64,000 bases of DNA from Timema cristinae (lineage: Eukaryota > Arthropoda > Insecta > Phasmatodea > Timematidae). The notes below the pieces were generated by a model that saw nothing but the letters and a program-made list of their open reading frames with translations, was not told the origin of the DNA and searched no databases. Numbering within the stretch: the first letter of the stretch is position 1; every line of letters starts with the position of its first letter. This document shows, piece by piece, positions 1 to 11,079 of the stretch. A program made the translations under genes and the position numbers. Location: NCBI GenBank assembly GCA_039000515.1, contig JBCFYV010011164.1, positions 36,677,521 through 36,741,520 on the forward strand, read 5' to 3'.

Positions 1-1100
1 AAATTATCGGACACCATTGACAGATATTCATGAAATTTTGACACCATCATGTGAATAACATTAAACTATGTGTTTCTACTGGGCCAATATTTTATTTATC
101 TGTGCCTAAAATAGGTTTTGCTATACAAACTGCAAAAATAATGGCCTTTCATAGTGTCCCTTTCCACCCCACCTTAATATATTAAACTAGTCTAGATTTT
201 AGAGTATACACATAAACTTAGAGTAAATTTTTATTTTTCATTACTACCAATACATTTAACAAAAGTATGCAGATTTGAGGAGGACAGTTAAAAATAAAGG
301 CAGCCGCTTCAGCGGGAAAAGAAGATGGGAACAATACAGATTAAAAACCGTACACACTACACCTGGCCGGGACTCGAATATCGATCTCCCCACCAAAGGG
401 GTCTCTTAGTTAATGAGAGTCTTAAAGGTAATAAAGAAGCTGTTTGTTGTTTGAATACGGTGGAGTATTAGTGCAGTTTTAACATGTAGGCCTTAATTCC
501 ACTCATGCTCTGACATCATTTCTTGGAAGAATGACCAAATACTTCTTTTAACAGTAACATTTTATCGATAAAACTCTACTAACATTACACCAGGGATTAA
601 GCTACATAATCTCGTTCTTGCTTACGTACCATTTTAAAGCCTTAGCCCAATCATATACCAGATTAAGCAAGATGTCAAAAGATCTATTAGAGGATGAGTC
701 CACACATAAATAATACATTCACCTTGGTATCATCTGGAATCGAAGGGAAATATCATGGACTCCGAATCGAGTTGGCTGTAGGAGCGATCAATGTTGAACC
801 AAGTGATTAAAAGGTAGTAAATGCTTTTACTTGAAAATTAATAAGTAAATACTTAGGTTTGAAAGAGTAAAATTTCAAGTAAACTTTTTACCTCAAATGT
901 TTACTTATTTTTCCAGTAAACACTACCTATTAAAAGTAAGCTCTTATTAACGTAAAATTAAGTAATTGCTTTCAATTAAGGATAGTTATCATGAATCAAG
1001 TGATTAAGTAATCAACAAAATTTTAAAACTAAATTGTAATTTAAATTTAAGTAGTCAAGCGTGTACACCTTGGCAAGTGTATTTAGTATATTAGTTCGTG
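1..1100. other. AT-rich non-coding stretch with a short SINE-B relic
   Basis: No coding frame is supported. Near 340-420 the text resembles the antisense tRNA-like head of SINE-B (cacctggccgggactcgaa, then atctcccc). From about 830 to 1030 there are many short copies of AAGTAAA and its complement. These may be subterminal sequence of the Harbinger element that follows, but I could not pair them into a clean terminal inverted repeat. Confidence 0.4.
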
Positions 1101-1493
1101 ATGGACGACCAAGAACGAACAGAATAGATCCAAACGACTGTGGGAGAGAAAATGGATAAGTAGGAGAAATGAGCTCGGTGCAAGTACAGTTTTGTTTAAT
1201 GAACTAGTAGGAGAAGACAAAATTGAATATTTCTACGCATTGTGGATGTCTGAAGAATCTTTTAATTACCTACAGTCTAAAGTCGAACTCATGATTGTTA
1301 AAAAAGATAAAGTAATGCAATGTGCCTTATCATCAAAGTTAAAAATTCACCTTGTATTATATATTCTTGCAACCGGAAATAGTATTAGAAGACCATCCCA
1401 CTTCTTCAGGGTATTTAACTCTATAATAAATTATAACTAATGTTACCTGGTGATGGTGAAGCTATAAAGAAAGGATTGCAATTTTTTAGAGAG
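1101..1493 (+). pseudogene. PIF/Harbinger (HARBI1-like) transposase, N-terminal exon, frameshifted
   Basis: This is the N-terminal part of a Harbinger-family DDE transposase, a nuclease that cuts and pastes its own transposon. An ATG at 1101 opens MDDQERTE and meets a stop; a second frame then reads RLWERKWISRRNELGAS and runs into VLFNELVGEDKIEYFYALWM, the characteristic N-terminal region of invertebrate HARBI1-like proteins. Later residues (SKLKIHLVLYILATGNS, SHFFRVFNSI) also fit the family. The main open frame runs 1192-1440 and ends in a stop, after which a shifted frame reads LPGDGEAIKKGLQFFRE up to a good donor, gag|gtaagta, at 1493/1494. The frame joins exactly to the exon at 4493. The copy is inactive because of at least two frameshifts. 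Family assignment is confident; the exact start and the element's ends are not. Confidence 0.72.
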
Positions 1494-1727
1494 GTAAGTA
1501 AAACAAATAAATTTAATTACTTATCATTTATTAGACAAACACCAAACTAAGCTAAACGATTGTTACAAATCAAGTGAAAAATAAATTATTATAGATTCTT
1601 GTCCCTGATTGAATGAAGCTAACGCTTATGCTAGAGTATCATCAGTCTCTGAAATTATGTGTGGTGGGAGTGGACCATATGTTACGATATTTTGATTTTG
1701 TGGAGATAATATAGACGTTGTTGTTGG

Positions 1728-2023
1728 TGGTGGTGACCTGGTGGTCCAGGGGTAAGGTGTCAGACTTCTGTGCTGGAGGTCCGGGGTTCAATTCTCTGTC
1801 ACAGCACAGGTTTATCTGATTGCCAAACCCTTCCTTCACCTCTGACAAGACGTGTATTAATCACAACTTGTGAATGTGAGGAATACCAGGCCTCCATCGT
1901 GGTTCGGACCCCACGTTAAACTGTAGTTCCTCCATTTCATCTCACAATCACCCTTCCATTACTCATTAGCGTAAGTGCGTATAGCTCGAACGGATAGTAA
2001 GACGCGGTGCTAATAATAATGTT
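1728..2023 (+). mobile_element. SINE-A copy (tRNA-derived retroposon)
   Basis: A full-length family member. It has the tRNA-like head (gacctggtggtccaggggta, then the B-box-like ggttcaattc), the family body (accaaacccttccttcacctc type sequence) and the tail aacggatagtaagacgcggt followed by taataataat. An imperfectly bounded duplication of gttgttgttgg flanks it (1717-1727 and about 2024-2034). It lies inside the candidate Harbinger intron. Confidence 0.85.
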
Positions 2024-2132
2024 GTTGTTGTTGGAGGTGAAAGCGCCTCTTATTCAGATGTTGGTGTGGGTAAGATTAGGGTTTGTGTCTGAGAAATCAG
2101 TGGAGATGAAGACACTACATTATAGTTTTCAG

Positions 2133-3973
2133 CTAGGTTTGCTGACTGTGTGAGCCACGATGGAGAGGAGATGGATTTTGAGAATCTACATAATACGTTG
2201 GCAAAGGTGATGGAGTATAGTGGGCAGTTGGTTGCATTGGAGAAGGTGATGGAGTATAATGGGAAGTTAGTTGCGTTGGAGAAAGTGATTGAGTATAATG
2301 GGCAGTTAGTTGCGTTGGAGAAGGTGATGGAGTATAATGGGCAGTTAGTTGCGTTGGAGAAGGTGATGGAGTATAATGGGCAGTTGGTTGCATTGGAGAA
2401 GGTGATGGAGTATAATGGGCAGTTGGTTGCATTGGAGAAGGTGATGGAGTATAATGGGCAGTTAGTTGCGTTGGAGAAGGTGATTGAGTATAATGGGCAG
2501 TTGGTTGCATTGGAGAAGATGATGGAGTATAATGGGCAGTTGGTTGCATTGGAGAAGGTGATGGAGTATAATGGGCAGTTAGTTGCGTTGGAGAAGCTGA
2601 TGGAGTATAATGGGCAGTTAGTTGCGTTGGAGAAGGTGATGGAGTATAATGGGCAGTTAGTTGCGTTGGAGAAGGTGATGGAGTATAATGGGCAGTTGGT
2701 TGCATTGGAGAAGGTGATGGAGTATAATGGGCAGTTGGCCGCATTGGAGAAGATGATGGAATATAATGGGCAGTCGGTTGCATTGGAGAAGGTGATTGAG
2801 TATAATGGGCAGTTGGTTGCATTGGAGAAGATGATGGAGTATAATTGGAAGTTGGTTGCGTTGGAGAAGGCGATGGAGTATATTGGGAAGTTGATTGCAT
2901 TGGAGAAGGTGATGGAGTATAGTGGGCAGTTGGTTGCATTGGAGAAGATGATGGAGTATAATGGGAAGTTGGTTGCATTGAAGAAGGTGATGGAGTATAA
3001 TGGACAGTCGATTGCATTGGAAAAGGTGATGGAGTATAATGGGCAGTTGGTTGCATTGGAGAATATGATGGAGTATAGTGGGAAGTTGGTTGCATTGGAG
3101 AAGGTGATGGAGTATAATGGGCAGTCGGTTGCATTGGAGAAGGTGATGGAGTATAATGGGCAATTGGTTGCATTGGAGAATATGATGGAGTATAGTGGGC
3201 AGTCGGTTGCATTGGAGAAGATGATGGAGTATAATGGGCAGTCGATTGCATTGGAGAAGGTGATGGAGTATAATGGACAGTTGGTTGCATTGGAGAAGAT
3301 GATGGAGTATAGTGGGCAGTTGGTTGCAATAGAGAAGATGATGGAGTATAATGGGCAGTCGATTGCATTGGAGAAGGTGATGGAGTATAATGGGCAGTCG
3401 GTTGCATTGGAGAAGATGATTGAGTATAATGGGCTGTCGGTTGCATTGGAGAAGGTGATGTAATATAATGGGCAGTCGGTTGCATTGGAGAAGGTGATGT
3501 ATTATAATGGGCAGTCGGTTGCATTGGAGAAGGTGATGTAATATAATGGGCAGTCGGTTGCATTGGAGAAGGTGATGTAATATAATGGGCACTCGGTTGC
3601 ATTGGAGAAGATGATGGAGTATAATGGGCAGTCGGTTGCATTGGAGAAGGTGATGGATTATAATGGGCAGTCGGTTGCATTGGAGAAGGTGTCCTCCTGC
3701 TGTTAATTATATGAAATTGACACAAATAGTTTTGAATATGATGTTGAGCTTGTATTGCCAGTGTTAAAGGCATAGTCTTTAGCTGACTTGCAACACTTTT
3801 AGCAAAGAAGTCGGCGTCACCTACTTTATAAGCCAGTACATTTAATTCCCGTAGTTTTCTTTTACGTGTAGAAGTAGGTGGTGTTTGAGGCACAAATTGT
3901 TGTTCCTGGTGTTTTGTTTCTGTCTGACTAGTTTCATAACTTTGTTCAGTACTATTTTCTTCAATATACTCCT
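2133..3973 (-). CDS. BESS-motif-like protein with a 13-residue tandem-repeat tail (Harbinger accessory ORF candidate)
   Basis: A long open frame on the minus strand. It is open from a candidate acceptor (tttttcag, exon starting at about 3973) and reads EYIEENSTEQSYETSQTE and then QTPPTSTRKRKLRELN. Next comes DADFFAKSVASQLKTMP...IQAQHHIQNYL (roughly 3840-3720), which resembles the BESS protein-interaction motif of MADF-BESS factors. After that about 38 copies of a 13-residue unit of the SPSPMQPTAHYTP type run to a short unique end (PSPLHRGSHSQQT, stop at 2133). No ATG is evident in this exon; the first in-frame candidate near 3893 is GTG, so an upstream exon is likely needed. Harbinger transposons commonly encode a second DNA-binding protein, so this may be that partner, with MADF or Myb/SANT exons lost or unseen. 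The BESS call is my reading and has not been checked against a profile. Confidence 0.45.
2194..3692. repeat. 39-bp minisatellite, about 38 tandem units
   Basis: The unit is attggagaaggtgatggagt followed by ataatgggcagttggttgc, 39 bp. Because the period is divisible by 3, several frames stay open: LEKVMEYNGQLVA on the plus strand, and SPSPMQPTAHYTP and LPIILHHLLQCNR on the minus strand. Unit variants (ttg/tcg, gca/gcg, gtgatg/atgatg) alternate in blocks, as expected from local duplication. Toward the 3692 end, units carry gatgtaata, which closes the plus frame at 3461-3463. Confidence 0.97.
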
Positions 3974-4492
3974 GAAAAGATTTTAATATATATTTTTGTA
4001 TTGAGACTCAAGAATTTGTCAAAATATGAAAACAAAAAATTAAAAAAACTCTACAATATGGCCAAGCTTTCGATTTATTCTTAAAATAATCTTCAGGGCT
4101 TATTGCATTTGTTATTTCCATTTAATTATTAAAAAAACAAATGTTTAAAAAAAACATTAAACCGAATGCGACCTGTCGATAGTTAAAAAGTGTATATATA
4201 CATATATATAATTTTTTTTTTATATATCCACCTTCTTCTTATTGTTCTGAAACAATATTTTTGGTCATTTATTTCAATAGATTTCTTAGTCAAAATTTTT
4301 ATTTTCCTTCTTTTTACTGCGGAAAGTTTCTCCAAAACAAGAAAAATGTATACTTCTAATTTCTTTTGTGGCAATAAATGGATTGAGGGTGTTATGTGTT
4401 GTCTTATATAATTTTTTTCTTATGAGTAGCCTATATGAAAAGTGGGAAAAAACCTAATAAACTAATAAATTGTAATAAATGCTTGTTTACAG

Positions 4493-5195
4493 GTACCTGC
4501 AAGTACTGAAGACTGGGAAGGAATGGAATAAGGATCTCTAAGAAAATGGAATATTCCCGGTTGTTGTTGTGCTATCGATGGGAAACGCGCTATGCTCAAA
4601 GCACCACCAGATGCTGGAAGTTATTATTTTAACTACAAACATAGCAACAGCATAGTACTAATGGCTTTAGTAGATGACGACTATTGTTTCAGTTACATAG
4701 ATGTAGGCTGTAATGGAAGAATTTCAGATGGAGGGTTTTCAGTAACTGCAGCCAAAGTACAGCCTTGGAAAATAATTTGCTTTCAGATAAACATGTTATA
4801 GTTATTGATAATGCTTTTCCATTCAAGTGTATTATTATAGTCTATCTCGAGAACGACGCATAGTCGAAAATGTATTCGGAATATTAGTTTCTCGGTTGAG
4901 GATATTCGAAACACCTATCACCGTCCGACCTGATAAAGCTGATATGATTGTGAAAGCCTGTCGTGCATTACAAAATTGGCTTCGTCAAACAAAGAGTAAC
5001 GTCAACGCTCCGATAGTAGACTTTGAAGATACTCTCAATGGTCGCATTGTTCCTGGAAGTTGGAGGGATGTACCGTCAGAAGGACTGGATGATCTACCTG
5101 GGACTATCCAAAACCATTCGTCTCGAGACGCACGCATGGTTCGTTATTTTGTAGGTGAAGTTTCAGTTAGTTGGCAGAGTAGAATGATAGATTAA
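4493..5195 (+). pseudogene. PIF/Harbinger transposase, catalytic exon, degraded
   Basis: This continues the 1101-1493 exon in phase. After VPASTEDWEGME there is a stop, then KWNIPGCCCAIDGKRAML, whose AID carries the first catalytic Asp. Next come SYYFNYKHSNSIVLMALVD and YIDVGCNGRISDGG, carrying the second Asp. A one-base shift gives GVFSNCSQSTALENN up to NAFPFK. The text then jumps to YYSLSRERRIVENVFGILV, whose VEN supplies the third acidic residue. The short stretch normally lying between these two blocks is missing, so I infer an internal deletion near 4830. The C-terminal part (ADMIVKACRALQNWL) fits the family. The frame ends at the stop at 5193-5195. The copy has stops, a frameshift and a deletion and is certainly inactive. 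Confidence 0.8.
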
Positions 5196-6940
5196 TGAGT
5201 ATGACATGTAAAAAATATTCTATCTATTTGAAATCAATATTGATGATATTTTAACCTACTACCTTTTGATTAAGTTTATATTATTTCATAGATAGCCTAT
5301 TGATTGATATTAATAGCTATACAATATTATATAAACATATTTTGTAATAAGACTTTACTCACCGTATTATCTTGTGTTGTTCTTGTCTCTCAAATGCTTA
5401 CAGATTTTAATGCTTAATGCAACACATCAAACCATCTTAAATTTGACTTGTATATTTCGTCAGTGCCTGGACCCGATTCTGTCGAATCTTATGTTTTTTT
5501 TTCAATTCTTGAGAGTAAGTTGATCGGATACTCTTGATTTTCAAATCGCCTTCCTTTATCCCTAAATTAGGGATCGCCATAGCCTCGGCTGTATCACAAA
5601 TTGCTCTCTCTTTTGATTTTTTTTATTGCGATAATTTGTACTTTTGAAATTCCACAGGCACGCATGGCGCAAATATTGGCGAACAAACTTTATAGTCGTG
5701 TCTTACATCCACCTAGACATTTTCCTTGATAAATCCACGGACATTTATGAGCTTTACTGTACTAAATACAATTTTTGTGTAGTACACACGTGTCAAGTGA
5801 TAAAGCCACGCCCACCAGAGACTGCGCGCGCACTTCTAATTAATAAAAAAATAGACTGGATTCTATTCTACTTGTCGACTTAGACACTTAATCGTTAACT
5901 TACAACTTTATAATTAGTACATGGCTTACATGCTCGGGATCTCTTAAATTTAAGTTAATATTTACTTAATTACTTATTCACTTAATACGTGTAAACCAGC
6001 AATCACACGCTTATACTTTATTCCAAATAAGTATAAGTTTCTACTACTTTGTATTCACTTTGCTCATTATCAAGACTTGTCTACATCTTGGCATGTAATT
6101 ACACAACTATACCCTAGCTAAACGAACACAAGTATGAGTAAGAATAAAACCTTAAATAAGTATTGGAAGGTGTCAAAATCAACATAATTGTCATAAAATG
6201 TGCTGGAAGGAGGAAGAAAGCAGAATAAGAAGAAAAGAAGCACCCTGAAAGAGAAATGAGCCAAGAAAATGTGTCACTTAGAAAAAGAAGCCTGAACCTA
6301 TTACAACGTAAAGTTTTTTAGTACATTTTAGAAGAAAAATAAAACAATATGTGTAACCCTAGTAAAACATTTTGGTACAAAACTCTACCAGAGAAAATAT
6401 GCAGTAAAATGAAAAATAAAATAACGAAAAAAAGTAAAGTTAACTATTTTATGTTAGAGTATAAATTATAGTTTTTCTTGTCTTTCCAATTATTGAAACT
6501 TTATATCAATGGCGGTTCGTGTGACCAATTTGGCGCACTCATAAAGTTCACGTCTAAAACAAGAATGTTTTGTATGTATTCTTTGTATACGTGCACTGTT
6601 TGTTTGATTATATTTCCTCCTAATACTTTGAAAATAATGGCTCAAAAAGTAATAACAGCCAAATGTATAATTTAGAACACTTTTTGAGCTCGTAAAGTGT
6701 TACATAGAGAAATTAAATAGTTTTTTTTATCCCCTTCACACAAACACAAACCTCGTGCAATACTAATATGTTTGGGACACGGGCGTCGTTAGGAAGGGTA
6801 TAGGGGGACCAACCACCCCCTTCACAATAATCTCAAAAGGGACGCTATTGGTGCCATAAAAGAAACAGCGAAATGTTTTAATAAGCACAGTGAAATTACA
6901 TGTTTAGAGCAATGCGTGAGGATTTAAATAGGTCTAGGTT
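5196..6940. other. AT-rich non-coding stretch, probably including the 3' end of the Harbinger element
   Basis: No gene is supported. Around 5950-6120 there is a cluster of acttaat and acttatt motifs that loosely mirrors the aagtaa-rich stretch at 830-1030, but no clean inverted repeat could be aligned. Near 6780 a line beginning gggcgtcgttaggaa resembles an element terminus found next to G/C-rich hAT-like repeats, without a partner end. Confidence 0.35.
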
Positions 6941-6952
6941 TATATCCAAGTA

Positions 6953-7185
6953 CTGGCGGCCGGGGTTCAATCCCAGGTCCCGGCAAAGATTTATCTGATT
7001 ACCAAACCCTTCCTTCACCTCTGACAAGACATCTTGTGAATGTGGGGAATGCCAGGCCTCCACCGTGGTTCGGATTCCACGTTAAACTGTAGGTCCTTCA
7101 TTTCATCTCACTATCACCCTACCATTACACATTAGCGTAAGTGCGTATAACCCAAACGGGTAGTAAGACGCGGTGATAATAATAA
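6953..7185 (+). mobile_element. 5'-truncated SINE-A with perfect target duplication
   Basis: This copy starts inside the tRNA-like head at ctggcggccggggttcaat and keeps the body and tail. It is flanked by identical 12-bp copies of tatatccaagta at 6941-6952 and 7186-7197. The truncation together with a perfect duplication shows LINE-type target-primed insertion. Confidence 0.93.
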
Positions 7186-7280
7186 TATATCCAAGTATAT
7201 AACATAATTAATGGTGAATAACAGCGTATAACCCGAATGAACAGTAGGCCGCGGTGGTAGAAAAAAAATATTGAATAACC

Positions 7281-7537
7281 TGCTTTGGAGGCCGCATGGT
7301 CTAAACTAAAGCGTCACTCTCTTGTTTGACTAGACAGTCGATGACAGGGAGATTGTGGTTCGAGCCCCGGTTGAGTGTACTGAGTTTTTTCCTTGATGAG
7401 TTTCTAATCTTTATCTACACAAATGTGGATACACTTCCTATAAATTCAACCTTCATCATCTATAGATCATTTGCGTAATTAGTAGCTTACATGTGTGTAT
7501 AATCTGAAGAGGTAGTAAGACGTAGTGCTAAAAAAAT
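7281..7537 (+). mobile_element. SINE-B copy
   Basis: The head tgctttggaggccgcatggt, the gactagacagtcgatgacag segment and the B-box-like ggttcgagccc mark SINE-B. The body contains the family's caaatgtggatacacttcct type sequence, and the tail is gaggtagtaagacgtagtgc followed by taaaaaaa. The copy is diverged and no clear target duplication was seen. Confidence 0.8.
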
Positions 7538-7832
7538 TAGTGAATAGTCCATAGCGTACAGTGCACAATTAATATTAAACGTATAGATGGCTTACAACTA
7601 AACTTTATGATTAAAGTCTTATTTAAATTGTTTTTATCCATGGAAATTTCCCTAATCTCTTTGCTCTACTAGATAAGGTATTTAAAAATAGCTTACTTCA
7701 TCCTAGGGCTCACTTGAAAATTACATTATTTAAAGGGTATCTTTTGAAACGTGTAATTAACCTAATTTGAGTGGTGCTTGTACTATTAAATACAATTTTA
7801 TTTTTATTTAGTTTTGATTTTATTACTGTAAT

Positions 7833-8110
7833 TGGTGGCCTGATGGTCTAAGGGTAAGGTGTCAGACTTCTGTACTGGCGGCCGGGGTTCAATCCCAGGT
7901 ACCGGCACAGATTTATCTGATTTCCAAACCCTTCCTACACCTCTGACAAGACTTCTTGTGAATGTGGGGAATGCCAGGCCGCCACCGTGGTTCGGATTCC
8001 ACGTTAAACTGTAGGTCCTTCATTTCATCTCACAATCACCCTACCATTACACATTAGCGTAAGTGCGTATAACCCGAACGGGTAGTAAGACGCGGTGCTA
8101 ATAATAATAA
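7833..8110 (+). mobile_element. SINE-A copy with 12-bp target duplication
   Basis: Full-length SINE-A, from tggtggcctgatggtctaag through ggttcaatcccagg and the shared tail to ataataataa. It is flanked by identical tattactgtaat at 7821-7832 and 8111-8122. Confidence 0.94.
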
Positions 8111-8249
8111 TATTACTGTAATCAATATTCTGGTGAAACTACTTCTCAAAAACATAAAACAAAACGAAATGTTTCCCCATTATTTCCAATAACATTCACA
8201 ATAGTCAGTAGTCATTGACGTCAGTAATAAACAAGTATGGCTACCACCA

Positions 8250-8475
8250 ATTCGCTTACAAGGTTAAAACGTGTCACACCAAGAGAAATCTTGACACTTA
8301 CAAGGTTATAACATGCCACGTCAATTGCAATCTTACCACTTACGAGGTCAGAAAGTGCCACGTCTAGTAAAATCTTGCCACTTACAAGGCCAGAACGTGC
8401 CATGTCAAATCAAATCTTGCCACTTACGAGGGTAAAACATGTCGCGTCATTCCGAGAGAAAATCTCGTGTGCTTA
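8250..8475. repeat. 42-bp tandem array, about 5 units
   Basis: The motif cttaca/cttacg recurs at 8255, 8297, 8339, 8381 and 8423, exactly 42 bp apart, with a weaker copy at 8472. Each unit also carries a gtgccacgtc-like block and aaatcttgccact. The period is a multiple of 3, which explains a repetitive minus-strand frame here; I do not regard that frame as a gene. Confidence 0.93.
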
Positions 8476-8479
8476 CAAA

Positions 8480-9780
8480 ATAGATCGTACATCGTACGAC
8501 TCTCGCTATGACTGGTCTTTCATGTGTTTGGAAAGTACACGTAACATAATAATAGTAATAATAATAACAATAAAATAGTTGCACCCACATTTTAATCATT
8601 ACATCACAGAGAAACATTTTATCCACACGTCTACTTTTGTGGAAAACTCCGAACATATACGATACTAAATAATTTATCTTTAAGAGTTGGTCGAATCTAT
8701 CCCCGAGAGATAGAGCTTCATTTGTACAAGGAAACATTAATTTCTCCTTGAAGTGTACCTTTGGGAAGACTGCAGTGATAGGGTACAAGGGAAGGTGTAG
8801 GAAGGGGAAGGAGATTGGATTTTGAGCAGTAGTGCACCAGTTACATGGAGCGTTTTTATCGTCCATTGCGATGACTAATTTATGAAGTAATTTAGAGGTT
8901 TATAAGCCACTCTTTTATTGGGCACTATTTTGTTGGATAAAAAAAAAGGGGAGTCAGTTTAAACTATATAGTGTTCACTGATGTTACATGCTAGACTGCT
9001 ATTGTGGAACAAAAAGTGATTCATCTAGTTGTTATTGTTGTTTTTATTTCGATTTCATATCAACAGTAGTCACGAGGTTTGAATATTGACCGGGCCCGCT
9101 TTGGGTGGTTTTATAATCCTCTCTCTCTGCTAATATGGGCACACATTATCTAAACTACCCTCTTCATCCCTACTGCTTGGAATAATACGTTAATATCCTG
9201 GATGTTAATGAATAAAAATGTTGTAAATTCAGCGTACGATATCTAAGTGACAGCTAGTACAAGGTTCTTTATTGCAGTTTGAGCCATTATTCGCAAGGTT
9301 AAGTAGCACCTAAACTATATCAAATTAGAACATTCAACATCCATCTGCCCACTTTTTGATAGTTATTCGTTGTAAAATTCTGACCTAACTATGGCAATCA
9401 CAAACCAATCATGGAAATTAATATATTTAAATAAATTAAAAAATTGAAACAAAATATTACCTTGTTCACAAACTGAGTTCACAAACAAACTAAATCCATC
9501 AACAGTGCATTCCTTACCAATGCATGATCATAAAATAAGATAAACGAACTAAAAATCATTGTTACACAAACACGTTGTAAAAAAAAAGCATAACAGTTAA
9601 TCGAAAAGTAGATTATAAATAAATAATAAATTCTGTTACAGAAATAAATTGAATAATAAGCATCATGGTTTTCAAAAGTAATGTTACCAAAATCTGTTTA
9701 TTTTAATAACTATGTCACTGCTGTCCAATGTCGGCGTTAATTTATCATTCGATTATTGGCTTTGTCTATAGCAGAGATAA
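8480..9780. other. Non-coding stretch with a SINE-B relic
   Basis: No gene was recognised. At about 9068-9190 the text (gtcacgaggtttgaatattg, then ggtggttttataa) looks like a strongly decayed plus-strand SINE-B. Confidence 0.4.
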
Positions 9781-10745
9781 GTTTTCATTCCCCGTCTCCT
9801 ATTTTCAAATTCCAAACATTACAGCCTCTGTAGTTATTGTGAGGTGATCCTTTTACAAATTTTCTTTCATGCCGAAAAGAAAATCTAATGATAATATTTG
9901 GAAACATTTAAAGCTAATAACACCTTTAATTCAGTTCCTAAATTTTCATTTTTAAATCACATCAAAATTTTTTTTATCTAAATTAGTTGTATAAATTTCA
10001 AGCTCTTCTATTTACGGGCTTAAATTTTGAAATTCGATATGTTGAGACGACAGTCGGCTATAGGAAAAGGTTTATTACTTACATGTCAAACCTACATTTA
10101 TATCACAACAAATGATGTTTTTTTATAATAGTTTTAGTAATCTCGAGGAGACCCCTCTTACTTATTTACTGATTATAAGTTTTAAAATCTAAGAAACATA
10201 ACTTAGTGGTTGTTTGGAGTGTTTCTTAAACCCATCTGACAAATTTCAATCATATATATCACACTGAAAAGCATTTTTATTTTTGTTTTGCGATATTAAA
10301 AAAAACAACTTTCACCCGTTCCCTTTCTAAATAGTAAATAATTAACACTTATTTTGTTATTTAGTTGCTATGTTGTTCTATATTCCTGGCAAATTTAGAT
10401 TTTACTGACTCACCCAATTCTTCTTTTCTTTTTACTTAACGCTCCTCCACCCCTATTTTCTCCATTTAAGATCTTCACTATTTTATAGTTATTTCGAGTG
10501 GTCTTTATACCTTTTTGCCAAATTTCAGTGCTCTACCACACAGAAAATAGACGTTTCTATTATTCTTGGAAGTTTTAACCCTCCTCTCCCACTTGAACAA
10601 CTTCTATTTAAAAAAATATAATTTTAAGATGAATAGACGAATATGGTTATCTGGAGTTGTCCGTTTACCTGTCTGCTAGAATAAAATTTTCTACCGCACC
10701 TAAAGGTGCTATTTTCGATTCATACCCCTTCCGCTTCCCCTGAAG
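9780..10745. repeat. Degenerate ~140-bp tandem repeat (copy block 1)
   Basis: A line of the type 'tatttggagtggt, then about 12 bases, then tgccaaatttca' recurs near 10206, 10350, 10490 and 10640, each followed by a pyrimidine-rich stretch (cccctcctctccc type). The units are very diverged. A related block is at 21850-22560. No coding frame is conserved. Confidence 0.55.
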
Positions 10746-10751
10746 GCAGAA

Positions 10752-10893
10752 ATTTGCGTGGATAAAAAGTGGGGAACACTTTAGGAAAAAACCTCAGTAC
10801 ACCCGACCGGGATCGAACCATGATATCCCCATTATTGGCAGTCTAGTCTATTGCAAGAGTAGCACCTTAGAACATGCGGCCACCGAAGCTGGT
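10752..10893 (-). mobile_element. SINE-B fragment
   Basis: This is the antisense of the SINE-B head and upper body: cacccgaccgggatcgaacc, a gcagtctagtctattgcaag segment and gcggccaccgaagc at the right edge. The 3' tail is missing. Confidence 0.75.
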
Positions 10894-11004
10894 GGAAAGT
10901 GCTTAATAAAGTTATAATTCCATTCATAACCCAATCATAAACTTGACTTATAGGAATAGTCATATCGATTAAAAATATTTATGACAACTTTTTTTTATGA
11001 TATA

Positions 11005-11007
<3 letters not shown>

Positions 11008-11041
<34 letters not shown>

Positions 11042-11075
11042 TAATCATAATAATTATTATAAAAATAATAATAAT
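11008..11075. repeat. AAT/ATT microsatellite
   Basis: Runs of taataataat followed by ataattattat-type text. No tRNA-like head adjoins it, so I call it a simple repeat and not a SINE tail. Confidence 0.85.
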
Positions 11076-11079
11076 AAAT

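Larger units (their letters stand above)
1494..4492 (+). other. Candidate 3.0-kb intron of the Harbinger transposase
   Basis: The donor GTAAGTA at 1494 and the acceptor TGTTTACAG ending at 4492 bracket about 3 kb. Reading across the junction gives a continuous HARBI1-like frame (LQFFRE then VPASTEDWEG). The interval holds a SINE-A copy and an opposite-strand ORF with a large minisatellite. An alternative is that the two transposase pieces were separated by insertion; the splice-site match and preserved phase favour an intron. Confidence 0.55.

Noticed and set aside
2150..3463. Plus-strand frame of about 437 codons (LEKVMEYNGQLVA repeats) as a gene
   Set aside because: It exists because the 39-bp array has a period divisible by 3; it is closed by unit variants and has no unique domain. 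The minus frame is better supported.
830..6080. Clear terminal inverted repeats of the Harbinger element
   Set aside because: AAGTAAA-rich text on both sides looks similar, but no aligned inverted repeat or 3-bp duplication could be defined.
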